Assembly: GCF_040802235.1 (NCBI RefSeq)
Contig: NC_133170.1
Location: 1,317,001 to 1,381,000 of the forward strand
Direction of reading: 5' to 3'
Origin: Manis javanica
Taxonomy: Eukaryota > Chordata > Mammalia > Pholidota > Manidae
Length of the DNA stretch: 64,000 nt
The stretch's first letter is position 1. Every line of letters begins with the position of its first letter. Of the stretch, positions 1 through 12,595 are shown piece by piece. The position numbers and the translations under genes are program-made. A model generated the notes under the pieces. It worked only from the letters and a program-made list of their open reading frames with translations, ran no database searches and was not told where the DNA came from.

Positions 1-1855
1 GTGACTCTTTCCAAGAGACTTGTCTGCTCATCCACGGCACAAGCGCGGTTGGCTTTCTCCATGTTGGCACTGGAGTATATTAATTTCCTACTTTATAGTA
101 TCTTGAGTTACTATAGAAGGAAAGGTTGTCGTCTTCTGGAAAATTATAGAAAACATCTGTGATCTTATCTGCCTGCCACCTGCTTACAAATCCCATTGGC
201 TCTTGAGGTGAGTGCATTCCATTGATTTGGGCTTGGATGACTTTCACCTTCCAGATGGAGAAGACACATGCCTCAGGCCTGGCCAGTCAGAGCCCAGTCC
301 CCTGGCCAAAGTGCATAGTTCAGGAAGAGTTACTCCAGGTTAATGCCAGAACTACTGGGAAAGCCGCCTTCTTTCTGTGGGGCTGCCAAGACAGCATGAT
401 GCCGGTCTTGTGAGCACCAGGTATACACCGCGCCCAGGAGAGCTGTCCGCGATAGAGTGAGCGCCGTCCATGAGCACCGGGATTCCGCTACACTAGACGC
501 TAGAAACCTGTGAACTTTTCATTTATATAAGCTCGTGAAATCTCCATTTTATTCGACTTAGTTTGAGACTGGGTTTTATCACTAGCAGTAGAAAGAGTCC
601 TGATTAATAGAATAACATAACATTGATTTCTCTTCTATCACCCACTGTGCCTCAACTATGAAATACCAAGTTGGTGAGCCCAAAACTTGCTGGTTTTAAA
701 CAATTAAGAATACAATAGACAAAACTGCACAGTACTTGAAGACTTGGACAGCTGTCTTAGTTAACTACTTACCTCATATTTCAAGGAAGATATTACATCT
801 CAAAATTCTCAAGTGATGCAAGAAGGGGTAGTAGAATTGTGCTCTAAGTAGAACGCTATTATTTGGGTTTCTGATACTAATATAATATAATTTCCCAAGG
901 GAAATCCAGAAATTCAGATATATTAGGAGCTTAATAGGAAACAATAGAAATTAAGTTTATGAGAAGCAGCTTTAGAGTATTCAGTTTTTGGATCGCAGAA
1001 CATTTTAATTCACAGAAAAGCAAATAATAATAATATCTCATGAACAAACCCTGTGCAAATATCAGAAATCATGAAGCCTCGTGCAGGATCAGGCTAGGAT
1101 ACTGGACTGATGAAGGGCTGATGCTCTGGGACAATGCAGCAGGTGGAGACAGCCCTGGGAATCAAGCCATGTTCATGTGAAATCCTTGCCTTTCCGACAT
1201 GTGCAGCAAGGGGAACATTGGGCGAACCCATCTGAGAACTGTTGCCGTAGGTGTGAGGAGCTGAAACATTGCTCAGGGTCTTAATAGGACTGAATGCTCT
1301 CCACAGAAAGTTCAAGGACATTTCCATGGAGTCACAGGCCATGGCTTTGTCATTGAGAGTTTGGAGGTGGGGGTCACCAATGCAAAGTTTCTTCATTTTT
1401 CTCCACTTACTACTGGGAGCTAAGCAGTTGGCAGTATTTGCTTAGTACTAATTATATGCTTCCAATTTGTTTTTCTCTCATTTAGGCTGTCCCCAAACCA
1501 CACTGCATGCCAACAATGTGTTCTCAAGATAATCATAGTAGCTGTGAGAGCCTATGCTTTAAATACCTTAAAATTATTCCCCATCTGAGTTTAATCCAGT
1601 AGAACTACCAGGAGCTTTCTCTGAGAACTGCCTCTCCACAACATCTATTTCACATTTCAATTGATAGGATATCCATCTGTGCCACTCAATCACCTAATAT
1701 AGTCAGGCTTTATAACTGCTCTTCAGAAGTCTCAGAGTTTGGGCTGCATTTAGGGAATTCCTGATTGTGGGATTAAGCCGTAGATTTGATGTTCTTTATC
1801 TACTTACAGCCAGATAATCCTGGACCTGAGTTTATTTACTGTCTGCAGTGTTTTT
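1..1855. other. Gene-free DNA, nothing recognised
   Basis: Both strands carry only short open frames with no recognisable domain, and no repeat family could be named with confidence. The longest frame (minus strand, 1,094-1,396) has no match I can recall and no splice or promoter context. I see no RNA gene here. Confidence 0.5.
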
Positions 1856-2437
1856 TAAAAATGGTATTTTTAACAGCTTTATTGAGGTATAATTGACATA
1901 TAATCAACTACACATATATAAAGTATATAAAATAACTTTTGAAATATTTCTACAGCCTTGAAAACAGAACTACAATCATGATAATTAAAATATCTATTAC
2001 CCAGAAGCTTCCTCAGGCTCGTCCGTGATCCTTCCTTCCAGTCTGTTGTTTCTCAGCCCCTCACCTCGACGGCCAATGATCTGCTGTCCTTTGACCTGAA
2101 TTTCCATTAATTTTCATTTCCCAGAATGTTACGTGACTCAAATCATACACTATATACTCTTCTGTCTGGCTTCTTTCACTTGGCATGATTATTTTGAGAT
2201 TCATCCATGTCGTAGCAAATTAATAGTTCATTCCTTAAGTTGCTGAGTAATATTCCATTGTGGGTACACTGCAGTTTATTCATTTGTCGATAAACATTTG
2301 GTTGTTTTGGTTTGGGGCTATGACAGAGGTAATAAAACATTTGTGCACTTTGTGAAGTGTTCGTGTGGACGTACACTTTAATTTCTCTTGAGTAAATGCC
2401 TAGGAGCAGAATGGCTGGATTACAGTATTTCAACATT
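1856..2437 (-). mobile_element. L1 fragment, 3' region, antisense
   Basis: The plus strand reads like the complement of an old L1 3' end: a stretch like ttattgaggtataattgaca, followed by text on transient cellular DNA typical of L1 3' sequence such as gagattcatccatgtc and agtaatattccattgt. It is diverged and has no useful open frame. It abuts a sense-oriented L1 fragment, so two separate insertions or an inversion are joined here. Family name within L1 is not assigned. Confidence 0.75.
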
Positions 2438-2737
2438 ATACTGGAAGTTCTGGCTTATTAAATATAGCAAGAAAATATGTAAAAGGCACCTAGATTGGGA
2501 AAGAAAAAGCAAACTGTCTTTCTTTACAAAATACATGATAAAATTTATGTAGCAAACACAACTGAATGTACAGAAATCTACTAGAACTGATAAATTGGTT
2601 TAACAAGGTTTCAAGGTACAAGAGCAATATACAAAAATTAATTCTACTTCTCTATAGTAGTATCAAATAATCAGAAACTGAAGTTTTAAAAAATACCATT
2701 CACAATAGCATCTAACATTATTAAATAGAGATTAAAA
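2438..2737 (+). mobile_element. L1 ORF2 fragment, left part
   Basis: Sense-strand similarity to the L1 ORF2 region that follows the reverse transcriptase core, seen in phrases such as caaggtacaagagcaatata and accattcacaatagcatc. It is broken by stops. It is interrupted at 2,738 by an antisense LTR and resumes at about 3,571, so the two pieces are one L1 split by a later insertion. Confidence 0.75.
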
Positions 2738-3570
2738 TGGGTCTAGCACCAATTCCAGTGCTGGGAGAAGACTTGCCCAGACCACCGAGCAATCCTCATA
2801 CATTAGCTAGTCCTACAATTCAACTCAGCCCCGACACCGCCTCCCTGGAGACAGCAGCAGACCCTCCAGGCTAAAGGTTCGGTTCTCCGAGACGGACTGC
2901 CCCCTGCGCCACTTCAGACGCCAGCTCGCGTCAAAGCTGCCTGTCCCCGTGCTTCTGACTGACTGGCTGTAGGTCAGGGGTTCCTGGGACCCCCTTCTTG
3001 GGTTTGATTAATTTGCTAGGGCGGCTCACAGAAGTCAAAGGAACATTTTACTTAATAGATCACCGGTTTATTATAACAGGATATTTATAACTCAGGAACA
3101 GCCAAATAGAAGAGATGCATAGGCAAGGTGTGGGGAAAGGGCGCGGAGCTCCACGCCCTCCTCAAGCACCCGCTCTCTCCAAATCTACACGTGTTCACCG
3201 GCCCAGGAGCTCTGAATCCATCCTTTGGGGTTTTTTATGGATGTCTCATTACACAGGCATGGTTGATTAAATTATTGACTGTTGGTTCATAGATTCAACC
3301 TCCAACCCCTCTCCCCTCCCTGCAGGGGTGGGACTGAAGGTTTCAGATCTCCAATCACATGGATGATGCCCCTGGCAACCAGCTCCATCCTCACATGCCA
3401 TCCCAAAGCCACCTCATCAACACAAACTCAGGTGTGGTTGGAAGGGGCTTGCTATGAATATAAAGGCACCTTCATCCCTCTTCTCAGGAAAATTCCGAGG
3501 GTTTTAGGAGCGCTGTGCTGGCAACCAGGACCGAGACCAAATACGTATTTCTTATTGTAAAATCATCACA
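2738..3570 (-). mobile_element. Solitary ERV LTR, antisense, inside L1
   Basis: On the minus strand this 833-base block starts TGTGATGATT and ends GCTAGACCCA, the TG...CA form of an LTR. It carries AATAAA in ...ataataaaccgg... about two thirds along. It aligns along its length with the plus-strand block at 23,580-24,415, sharing landmarks such as ctctgcgccctttccc-like text, the poly(A) region, and the terminal ggaattgg(t/c)gc(t/c)aga. It resembles MER21-type LTRs from memory, but the name is unverified. The L1 sequence continues on both sides, so it inserted into an existing L1. Confidence 0.7.
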
Positions 3571-3985
3571 TCCCAGGGATAAATCTGATAAAATATGTGA
3601 AAGATATGTTCACTGAAAACTGCACAATACCACTAGAGAAGATGTAAATAAAACCTCAATGAAGGGGAAAAAAATACATGTTCATGGATGTAAATTTGAC
3701 TCAAAATAATTTTTAGAGTCAATGTAATCTTGATAAAAATCCCAGAAGGCTTTATACAGAAATTGGCAAACTAGTTCTGTAATACATATGGAAATGCAAA
3801 GGACCTGGAATAGCAAAATGGTTCTGAAATAAAAGATTAAAGCTGGAAGACAAATAGAAGCTAATTTCAGGACTTCAAATTAGTCTTGAGCGATCAAGTG
3901 AATGTGGAATTGGTGTCAAGGTAGAAAACCAGATCAGGGAAGAATAGCACTTGTATTAGGAAAGTATTTTGCAAGGAAATTCATG
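3571..3985 (+). mobile_element. L1 ORF2 fragment, right part
   Basis: This continues the L1 copy broken by the LTR at 2,738-3,570. Recognisable ORF2 text includes gggataaatctgataaaata, actgaaaactgcacaatacc and tatggaaatgcaaaggacct. Stops and indels make it non-functional. Confidence 0.8.
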
Positions 3986-5589
3986 ATTAAGTTCTTTTGG
4001 ATAACATACTGTTCCTCGGGGACCAAGGAACCTTTGCTGAATTGATCAGAAGAACTGTGGCTGTGTGGTCATGGTCTATTTTCCTAGCTCGGTGAGGGTT
4101 GATGATAGATTTTACATTAAATGTTTGATGATCTTTAGATTTTGGAACCTCAGCACAGTGGCACCAACTATGAGATATGGTCAAAAGGGGACAAAAATTC
4201 AAAGGGGATGTGATTAAATAACCTTTGCTCCTTAAAAAAATCGAGATTCGTTTAGCGCTTCATGAATTACATCCTGAAGGACTGTCAGGCCACTCCACTT
4301 TAAGCAGTTCCTTCACAGAAGTATCATATAGTTAAGCATTTTAGAAAATATTTATCTTGTGAAGATCTATAGAGATCACTGTAAAATCATATTCAGAAAT
4401 AAAGCAAAACTGGCTTCCAGACATATTTTGAAGTCACTCAACAAAGTAGGAATTCCATAATGAATTTGGGAATTCCAGTGTGGGGAGAAAAATAGGCTTT
4501 CTGTTCTTCGATCCACTGTCCAGAGAGTTTAAAGAATAAAGATCTGAAATTGTATTTTCCTACCTCCAAATTCAACTCATCATCATTAAAAGAAATCATG
4601 AATTAACTACTAAATGTGTCTTACATCTTTCAGGCCCTTCAGTAATTGCCGTCCTTGCTACCAGGGGCTCCAGATGGGGCCTGGGTGTGGAGGCCACATT
4701 GGCATCATAATGTTTTATAGTAAAAAATTCTTGGCACCACCTTAGGCCTTTCTTGTGCAGAAGAGCTGTGGGGAGAAAATAACAGAAATGCCTTTCTGAA
4801 GAATGTAATTCTTGAAGATTTTCTGCTTAATGGTTTTTATACAAATTATCCCCTCACACTCCATTATTGTGGAGATTACTAAGAAAACTTTTTAAAACTT
4901 TAATCCTTGTAAAAAGTCACAGGAATATTATGGTTAAGCATTTCAAAGCTCTTCTGCTAATACAGGAAACTTAAAGCGCTTTGAACATTCTCTCTTTAGT
5001 TTCTTACCACACTTTACTTCAGCTTTGAAAGTTCACACACATGTTATAGGACACAATTTGTCTCAAGATTTATGAGAGCAGGTGTCGGTGTTCAATATTT
5101 CCGCACTGTTTGCAAGAACTTTCCAAGTCGCTGATTTAGCAAATGGATATTTCTGTTAGGGATAGTCTGCTGTTATTTTCAAAGTTACCCGTAGAGATCT
5201 GTAAGTAGCTCCCTTCCTCCTAGGCTGAGCACATGTGTCCTTTAACTTTTTATTTTGAAAAACTTCAAAGTCAAAAGGATGGGCCTCAGTTGTTGGCATT
5301 GCAACTTGTATTTTCTCATTCACTTTATGTGTGTGTGTGTGTTCATTCTGCAGAATCATTTAAAAAGAAGTTGCCAGCATCATGCCATTGCGTTCCTAAG
5401 TATTTCAGCATTATCTCCTAAGAACTGAGTCATTTTCCTATATGCTGTAATGCCATTATTATACCCACAGTCTTAATATTGGTATAGTAATATTATCTAA
5501 TATGCAGTCAGTACTCCAATTTCCTCATTGTACTAATACTGTTCCTTACACACCCTTTTAAAAAATACCCAGGATGCAAACATGTTTAA
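3986..5589. other. Gene-free DNA, nothing recognised
   Basis: AT-rich sequence with a short GT run at about 5,328-5,342. No coding frame, RNA gene or confidently named repeat was seen. Some of it may be unrecognised old L1. Confidence 0.4.
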
Positions 5590-6250
5590 CTGAGTTATCT
5601 CTTTTTTATGATATTTTTTAATTGAAGTATAGTTTATATATAGTATTGTGTTACTTTCAAGTATACAACATAGTGATTCAATAGTTACCTATGTTTTTAA
5701 ATCCTCACCCCGACTAGTGCAGTTACTATGTGTCAACAAAGTTGTAACAGAACTATAGACTATATTGTCTATGATGTACTTTTATCCCTGTGACCAATAA
5801 TATTATGATGGAGATTTTGTGCCCCTTTATCCCCCTCACACTCCCCACCCACACATCGTAACCCCTCCCTGATGGTAACTATCAGTCACTTCTCAGTGGC
5901 TATGAGTCTGCTGCTATTTTGTTCATTTTGTTTTGTTTTTAGATTCCACAAATAAGTGAAGTCATATGGTATTTGTCTTTCTCTACTTGGCTTATTTCAC
6001 TGAGCACAATACCCTCTATGTCCAACCAGGTTGTTATAAATGGCAAGATTTCTTTCTTTTTTATGGCCGAATAGTATTCCATTGTGCATATGAACCACAT
6101 CTTCTTTATCCATTCATCTATTGATGGACACTTAGGCTGCTTCCATAGCTTGGCTATTGTAAATAATGTGGTGATAAACATAGGGATGCATATATCTTTT
6201 TGAATCTGAAATTTTGTTTTCTTCGAGTAAATTCCTAGAAGGGGAGAATC
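5590..6250 (-). mobile_element. L1 3' end with ORF2 C-terminal remnant
   Basis: On the plus strand the block opens with the complement of an L1 tail (tttaattgaagtatagttta) and runs back into ORF2. The minus-strand frame 5,939-6,181 encodes the conserved ORF2 C-terminal pattern around KMWFICTMEYYSAIKKKEIL, the usual tail of L1 ORF2 proteins. The frame is only 80 codons, so this is a truncated dead copy. Confidence 0.9.
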
Positions 6251-8325
6251 ATTTAAAAGAAGAGCATAGGAATACCCTCAAGTCTTAGATTAAAGATAAT
6301 GTGAAGAGGGGGTTGGTGAGATATTATCTTTCTTACATTTTATTAATATTCCCTAATTAAAAATACATTTCTCATGTTGTAAAGGGCCTACCTGTCTCTT
6401 AATTTAAATGACACTAGTGTTTTTGAAAAGTGGAAGGTAATCCAAAACAATTTAAACGTCAATTAATTTTCTTGTAAGAAACTTAAATAATTTGGAGATT
6501 TTCCTCAAAGTATAATTAATTACTAGATCAAAAAAATTGTCTTAACATTTTTTTTTTGCCACATTCTATTGCTGTTTAAGCCTCCCAGGCTGTGGTGTTT
6601 TGTTGTCCAAACGACGACCCTGGTGTTAGAAAAGCAGCCAGTGGAGTAAACAGATCAAGACAGACAAGTGGCATGGACTGCCAGGACCCTCTGCCTTCTT
6701 TCAGTCTCCTCCGCCTGCCTGCTGTAGGGCCAGGGCCCCATGCTCTGGGCTTGAAGAAGGACTAAGCATCGGTGAGGTTCCTCTTTCTTCTGTGACAGAG
6801 TTTGTTTAGAAACAGCTACTGTGAAATTCCATTCCTGGGCCTGTGCAGTGGGCACCTGTGAATTGTTTGGGAGTCCCTGCTGCCGGACTGGCAGGTGGTG
6901 GGGTGAGGTTGAGCTGGCTTAAGAGGTGAGCGCAGTGGCCTGCGGGGGTGCCGAGGGGCACGCACGGCCCTGGAGTGCGGTAATCTAAAGGCCAACCACT
7001 CTGTCACTCTTTGCCTGCCTGGAGTGGGATGAGGCGCTGGGTCCCCCCGCTTACCTGACCTGTAAAACGAGGGGAAGCGTGCCTACCTAGTTAGGAGGCC
7101 CTTGCAGCCTGCAGACCCCCTTCACCACCTGAGGCTTAGCTGCCCAGAGAGACACAGGGAGCAGACCTATCCCCAGCCCTCCCTTCCTTCCCCCCTCGGT
7201 CACGGAAAAGTCCTCTGTGAAAACGCTACCACGCTTGGTTTGGAGGACCCAGTAGCCTGGGCATTAAGTTGCAGGCCAGTGGATTCATCAGAGCCATTGT
7301 GGGGGGCAGCGCAGCTCGTGGTTACGAGTGGCAGGCTTTCTGTCTTTCATTGGTTTCTTTCTTTCCATTCTGTGGCTATTTGCACTCTTATTACTGCAGT
7401 AATTTCCAAGCAGGTCGTTTTCCCTTTCCCCTGAATATCTCCAATATCTAGTGTGAATAGGAGCCAGAGCAATTACATTTTTTTAAATGACAATCTGATA
7501 ATGTCTCCTTTGACCCAACTTTTTTCATATTTTTCTGATATCAATCAATTCCCCTCCAGTATTTCTCCCTCTATGCTCACTCTAGTCCAAGCAGACAGTG
7601 GGGAGTTTTGCGTCCTTTACCTCAGGGAAAGGATGTAGAATGAGGGAAAATAGGAAAGTTCCTTCTCTGTTTTGACTTCCCGAAGTTCGTGCGTATGAAG
7701 GAGATTATTCTAGATGCTTCCCACAAGAAAGAGAGTGAAGAACACAAGACGGAGAGAGGGGGTTGGCGAACCTGCTGGGAATGGCTACCTGGGCTAGGAA
7801 GGGTGGGGACCAGGAAGACAAAGCTCGGGAGTATCATGTGTGTTGAACAGATGGTCCTCTGCTGCGGGTGTGACATGGCAGAGTGCCAGGGGGCATCGGG
7901 CCCTCGGAGAGGGAATGGTGCCTGTAAGGCAGGCCGACGTGCCTGCCCACAGCGCGGCGCAACACCCGCAGGCAACTCCTGTCTCCGTGGGTGAGGCCGG
8001 GATGAGCAGGGTCCCGAGGCTGGTGGGAGGGGGGCCGGGGCCGCTGCGGGGATCCCCTCGGAGAGGACCCCGGGGAGGGGGTGGGAGATGCTCGGAAAAC
8101 CAGGTTCGCTGGAGGTCGATTTCCAGCATCCTGAGGAAATGGTACCTTCAAATAGGAACTGAGTTGCGTTTTTATTCAAGTATTCCATGCATATGGTTTC
8201 AAGGGCAATAGTATTAAAAGGCTTATTTTTAAAAGTCCCTCAATTTCTCTCGTTTGTTTTTCCAGTTCCAAAACCTACAGGCAGCCACTTAAATTCTTGT
8301 GGCCATTTCTTTTCCATCCCCCCGT
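6251..8325. other. Gene-free DNA
   Basis: No gene was recognised. 7,040-7,100 carries text like an MIR relic (tgacctgtaaaacgagggg) with low support. The open frames on both strands at 7,622-8,211 overlap each other in a GC-rich stretch and look like chance frames. Confidence 0.4.
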
Positions 8326-8425
8326 TTATATAGTTTTTCTTTTTTTTTATTGTGGTAAAATAAACATAAATTTTTCCCTCTTAACCGTCTTCGACGCGCA
8401 GCTCAGTGGCATTAAACACGCTCCT
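8326..8425 (-). mobile_element. L1 3' tail fragment, antisense
   Basis: The text ttattgtggtaaaataaaca followed by cagtggcattaaacacgctc matches an old L1 3' UTR in antisense. It runs directly into a CpG-rich patch. Confidence 0.65.
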
Positions 8426-8990
8426 AGGGATGGACGTTCGCGGTGGGGGCGGCCCGCCTCCCTCGGTCGCGTCCAGACGCCGCCCTCCGCCGCTCACGCC
8501 CCACGGGCACACCCAGAAGTGGCGGCGTGGCAGCCCCCGGGGCGCCCTCCGCCCGGGCGACTGATGCCCAACCCGCGGCACACGTGCACCCCCCGGTCTG
8601 TCCCCACCGCGCCCGGCCCCTGGGGTCCGAGCGCCCGCGCCTCCGCGGGGTCCCGGGACGAGCCCCGCCTGCCCCCAGCCTCCACCTCCACCTCCGCTCT
8701 GCTCGCTCCGCCCCGCGCCCCGCGCCCCGCGCCGGCGGCCCCCTTTCAGCGCCGCGCCAGGCCCCGCGCCCTCCGGCGGCCTCCGCAGGGCCCACCCCCG
8801 GGGTCCGCGCCGCCCCTGCTCAGAGCCCCGGGTCGCCCTTTCTCCCCGCGCTGACCCGCTTCTGCTTCGCGATCCCCGCAGCCCGAGTCGCTCTGCGGGG
8901 TCACACCTTGGCCGCCCGAGTGTCCTCCCCTCCCTGCATGCTGACCCCTCGGTAACGCCTGCCCTGTGCACCCAGCGAGGTCGCAGCTCC
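8426..8990. other. CpG-rich patch, no gene seen
   Basis: Very GC- and CpG-rich block, including a gccccgc run near 8,708-8,733. Long open frames exist on both strands in several phases, as expected from GC-rich DNA with few stops. No splice-flanked exon, start context or domain was seen. It is bounded by an L1 fragment on the left and an L2 3' end on the right. It could be a CpG island for an unseen transcript or a GC-drifted stretch of repeat DNA. Confidence 0.5.
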
Positions 8991-9019
8991 CCACTCCCTG
9001 CATTTCCCCCTTCTTAGCC

Positions 9020-9155
9020 TGCTTTCCCCTCCCCCGCCCTTGAACGTAAGCTCTGCCATGGCAGCGACTTCTTTTTGTTTGCTTCAACATCCCGTGCCCA
9101 GAACAGAGTCTGGCATCTAGTAGGTGTTCAGTAAACATTTGTTGAATAAGGGAAT
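9020..9155 (+). mobile_element. L2 3' end
   Basis: The sequence runs from a gaacgtaagctctgccatgg-type segment into tctggcatctagtaggtgtt and gtaaacatttgttgaataag, the classic L2 3' terminus in sense orientation. Confidence 0.75.
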
Positions 9156-12100
9156 ATTATTTTTTTCCAAAATTAACATTTACTGTAGAGAATGGGAAAG
9201 AAAAGCCGAGCATCTCCAGGGGATCTCTCCTGCGATCACACGGATTTCCTCTGCCTTCTTCTATGAATGTATTTTTCCTTTTTGTGAAATCAGGATTATT
9301 CTTTATGTAAAGCTTGTATGCAGCTTTCTTAGTATATTGTGAGTGGTTTCACATTATGTGTGATTTTGGTTTGGTGCTGTCCCTGCTAAATATAAAATGT
9401 TTGGTTCTGCTGTTCCCCAGTCACTCATATAACAATAAAATAATTGCACATGCTCATTTACATCTAAAGGGTATGCAATGATAGATACCACTTAAGGAAA
9501 TTTAACATTAAAATATAAATTGTATGGCATTAAATACTTGTAGTTAAAAAAAAAGTCCACGTGGTTGACATAATTTCTTAAAGGAAGAATTTTCTAGATG
9601 AAACTCCATTGGCATTTCAATATTTCAGGTATTAGAACCATTGAGTTTGTGTTGGGACACTTTCAAGTTGCTTTATAGTCAGTCCATGGGTTGTTGAAAT
9701 AGCAACTTCCTTTTGGTTGCCTAAAAAAAAATGTATGTCATTAAAATACTCTTTATATGCCACCCTGGGAACATATCCCATGCATAATATATTCATAAAA
9801 AGCTCATTTTATTTACAGCTTGTCACATAATATGGCATAAGGAAGCCCAGTTCTGATATACTTCAATTGAATTATGCTTCTCTTTTTGACAGAGTGGGGA
9901 AATTTATCTTTAAGAGTGAATAAACACAACTTGAACTGCTTACTTTTTGAGAAAGAGGCAGAGAAAAACAAATTAACATTGTACTGTCATTAAAACATCT
10001 ATGACGATAGACATTTTGGACATTTAAAGAGCTGTTTGTTTTCTAAATTGGGTATCTGAAATACTTTATATCAAAACTCAATGGCAGTGACTCAAGAAAG
10101 CAGTGAACTCCTAGAAAAATGCTCTTCAGAGTTGTAGTTTTATAATGTGGATATGGAAAAAAAAATCTTGTGTTTTCTGGCATCTGATCCTTTGATATTT
10201 AATTCAAAGTAACTCAAAGATTGGTTTTTATAATTGGTGTGGCTAAATCTTTTACATATGGATAGAGACTGCTTGTTTCTGTAGGACAGTATGTACCAGC
10301 ACAGCATTCAAACAGTTTTCATAGCGATTTTGACAGTCACTCAAATAAATGTGTCCTCCTCAGTGAACTCATTAATTTATAAATTAATAAGAACATAAAA
10401 GGTAGAATGCTAAACTGAGACTGTAGAGTAAGTGAGAAGGAGTCTATAGCACTTCAAGATGAGTATCTGTCCATCTGTTGTAACACAATGAGGTCTAACA
10501 AAGTCTAAACTTAGTGAGTAGCTGTATGGACCATTCTTATCCTTTGCATTTTAGTCCACTGATTAATTCCTGCACCACTGCCCTCCGCTACTGCTATCCT
10601 GGGAATTCATGCTCCTGGTTGTTAGGGGTTCCAGAGGAGAAAAACCATCGGGCCAGTGGAAATCCATCATTATTACCAGGGGAAATGGGGCACTGAGAAA
10701 GAACCCAGGTACAAAACTCCAAGCACATGCCCTGACATAAAGTGATTAGACAGAAGCCATCCTACTTGTTAATTATATATTAGTTCTTGTGCATTAACTA
10801 CATTCCTGAGTAGAGGATGGATGACTCTTCAGTCTCTTCTGTGTTTCTTGTTTTTTTTTTCCTTGATAAGAATTTTACTTAACAATTTGCATAGTGCTGG
10901 CCATACTGCCCACCGTTCCTGCGAATGATTGCCTGGGGTGAGCTTGGCAGGTAGCACATGAATCTGTGGTTCCCTCCGTGTCCCTCTGTTCTGGGTGGCT
11001 TCTCAAGTATGAGCAGATCACTGGGCTGAGTGTGATTCAGATTTTTCAAGATATGCATTTGTGCATTCTTCACACAAAAGGGACCCTAAACACAAGGCCA
11101 CTCCTTCATCTGGTGTCAGCCGAGGTAAGAGCTGCCTGCCCCACCCTGGATGAAGAACCGGCTGAGTGGCCCTAACCCGTGGCCGCCAGTGGGGTGCACA
11201 GGGCCTGGAGTGGGAGGGGGTGTTCTCTCTGTATTGCCTGCTCCAGAAAACAGCTCACCCTTCTCCTCTCTCAAAACCCCCGGCTCACGGAGGACCAGGA
11301 TAGAGGACTTGCAGTGCTAAAACTGGAAACATTCTGGGGAAATCGGGCAGCTGGGGACTCCTGCTTGGAGAAAGACTCCCTGACTCCAGGCGCCTTCCGT
11401 CCTGCAGCGACTCCCAATCTCCTGGCCAGTCAGCCTCCTTTGGCGAAGATGTCAGCAGCCAGTTCACATCCTCCTTTCCGTCGCGACCTCTGGCTCATGT
11501 GGGTGATCCATCCAATCCCTGTTGGCGCCCAGGCTCGCTGAAGTGACTGGAGTGTCGGAAATCAGGAGAGATTAATTTCACAGGCTTCATAGGAGACAAT
11601 GAGAACTGTGTTGAGGCAAAGGGAATAAGCATAGTCGGTAGGAGAGAGAAAAGTCATTTACGATGATTTTTATGCTGAATTTTACTTAGTACCATTTAAT
11701 GGAAACAACTGCGTTGTGGCAAATTCAGTTCCATGAGTGTCTCCTGAGCACTGGCCGAGGAGAGGCTAGGGAGGCTCACAGACGAGCAGAGGGGTCCTTG
11801 CCCACCTGGTCTTGGAAGCAGTCTGATTGTCATTCTGATTTAATTAATGGAAAATGAAGAGCTAAAGCCATGCTAGAACTAGAACCATGATTCTTGGTGG
11901 TTCCAGGTCTTTGATTAAGTCGATTATCTGCCTCCAGGACTGAGAGACAATAAAGTGGGGCTAAATTACAAGTTGGAGAGGCGTTCAGGTGGAAAATTGA
12001 CAGAAAGGGTAATAAAATTGCAACCACAAAAGGACAACTTTCCTGGGTATTTTCAGCTTCACCACCTCAGCCCTACTGAAGGGTCTGTTCTTGTCTTTTT

Positions 12101-12411
12101 CAACAAGATCTCAGATTTTCAATCAGCCACTACTAGGATTTTGTATCGGCACGACTAGATTTTCTCCTTGGACACTGATTTCTGATGAACAGTGAACTAG
12201 AATATAGATGGTTAATCTGTTTTATTATTAAATTCCCGAAGCTGACACTTTGAACAAACAACTCATGTTTAAAAAATATGTGATAATAAAGGTGCTTCAG
12301 TACCCTTGAGGTTTTCTGTATAATTCCAACAAGAGTCAAGCAAAAGGTTGGGAGTTCGGATATACTTGGTAGTTTATACCAAACCACTCTAACAAAATGT
12401 AATAGCACTAA
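9156..12411. other. Gene-free DNA
   Basis: AT-rich, with short frames only. A T-run at about 10,850-10,861 next to a 64-codon minus-strand frame could be the tail of an old retrocopy, but no parent gene was recognised. 11,180-11,540 is moderately GC-rich with no identifiable product. Confidence 0.4.
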
Positions 12412-12595
12412 TAATGGTAACTACTTTTTAATGAGCAATGACTTACAATTAACTATTTACACCTGCTGTATATTTTATCCCTCACAGTGTCTGGGTGAAG
12501 AGGTTTTATCCTTCAGTGAAAGAAACTGAGGCTCAGAGAGTTTTCTTTCCAAGAAAATGAGAAACATGTTCATAATCCTCTTACTTCCAAAGCCA
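12412..12595 (+). repeat. MIR SINE relic
   Basis: Diverged MIR text: accacttta-like opening, tattttatccctcacagt, then ggttttatccttcagtgaaa and actgaggctcagagag, the core and right part of MIR. Confidence 0.65.

Noticed and set aside
1094-1396. 100-codon minus-strand frame as a retrocopy
   Set aside because: No recognisable protein and no poly(A) tail or other retrocopy hallmark.
5939-6181. 80-codon minus-strand frame as a possible small gene
   Set aside because: It is the C-terminal remnant of L1 ORF2, part of a truncated L1.
8297-8971. Open frames on both strands in the 8.4-9.0 kb patch
   Set aside because: Composition-driven frames starting inside an L1 tail; no start context, domain or splice-flanked exon.
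10879-11073. Possible processed pseudogene with a T-run (minus strand)
   Set aside because: A poly(A)-like run follows the frame, but no parent protein could be recognised in any frame, so it is not called.
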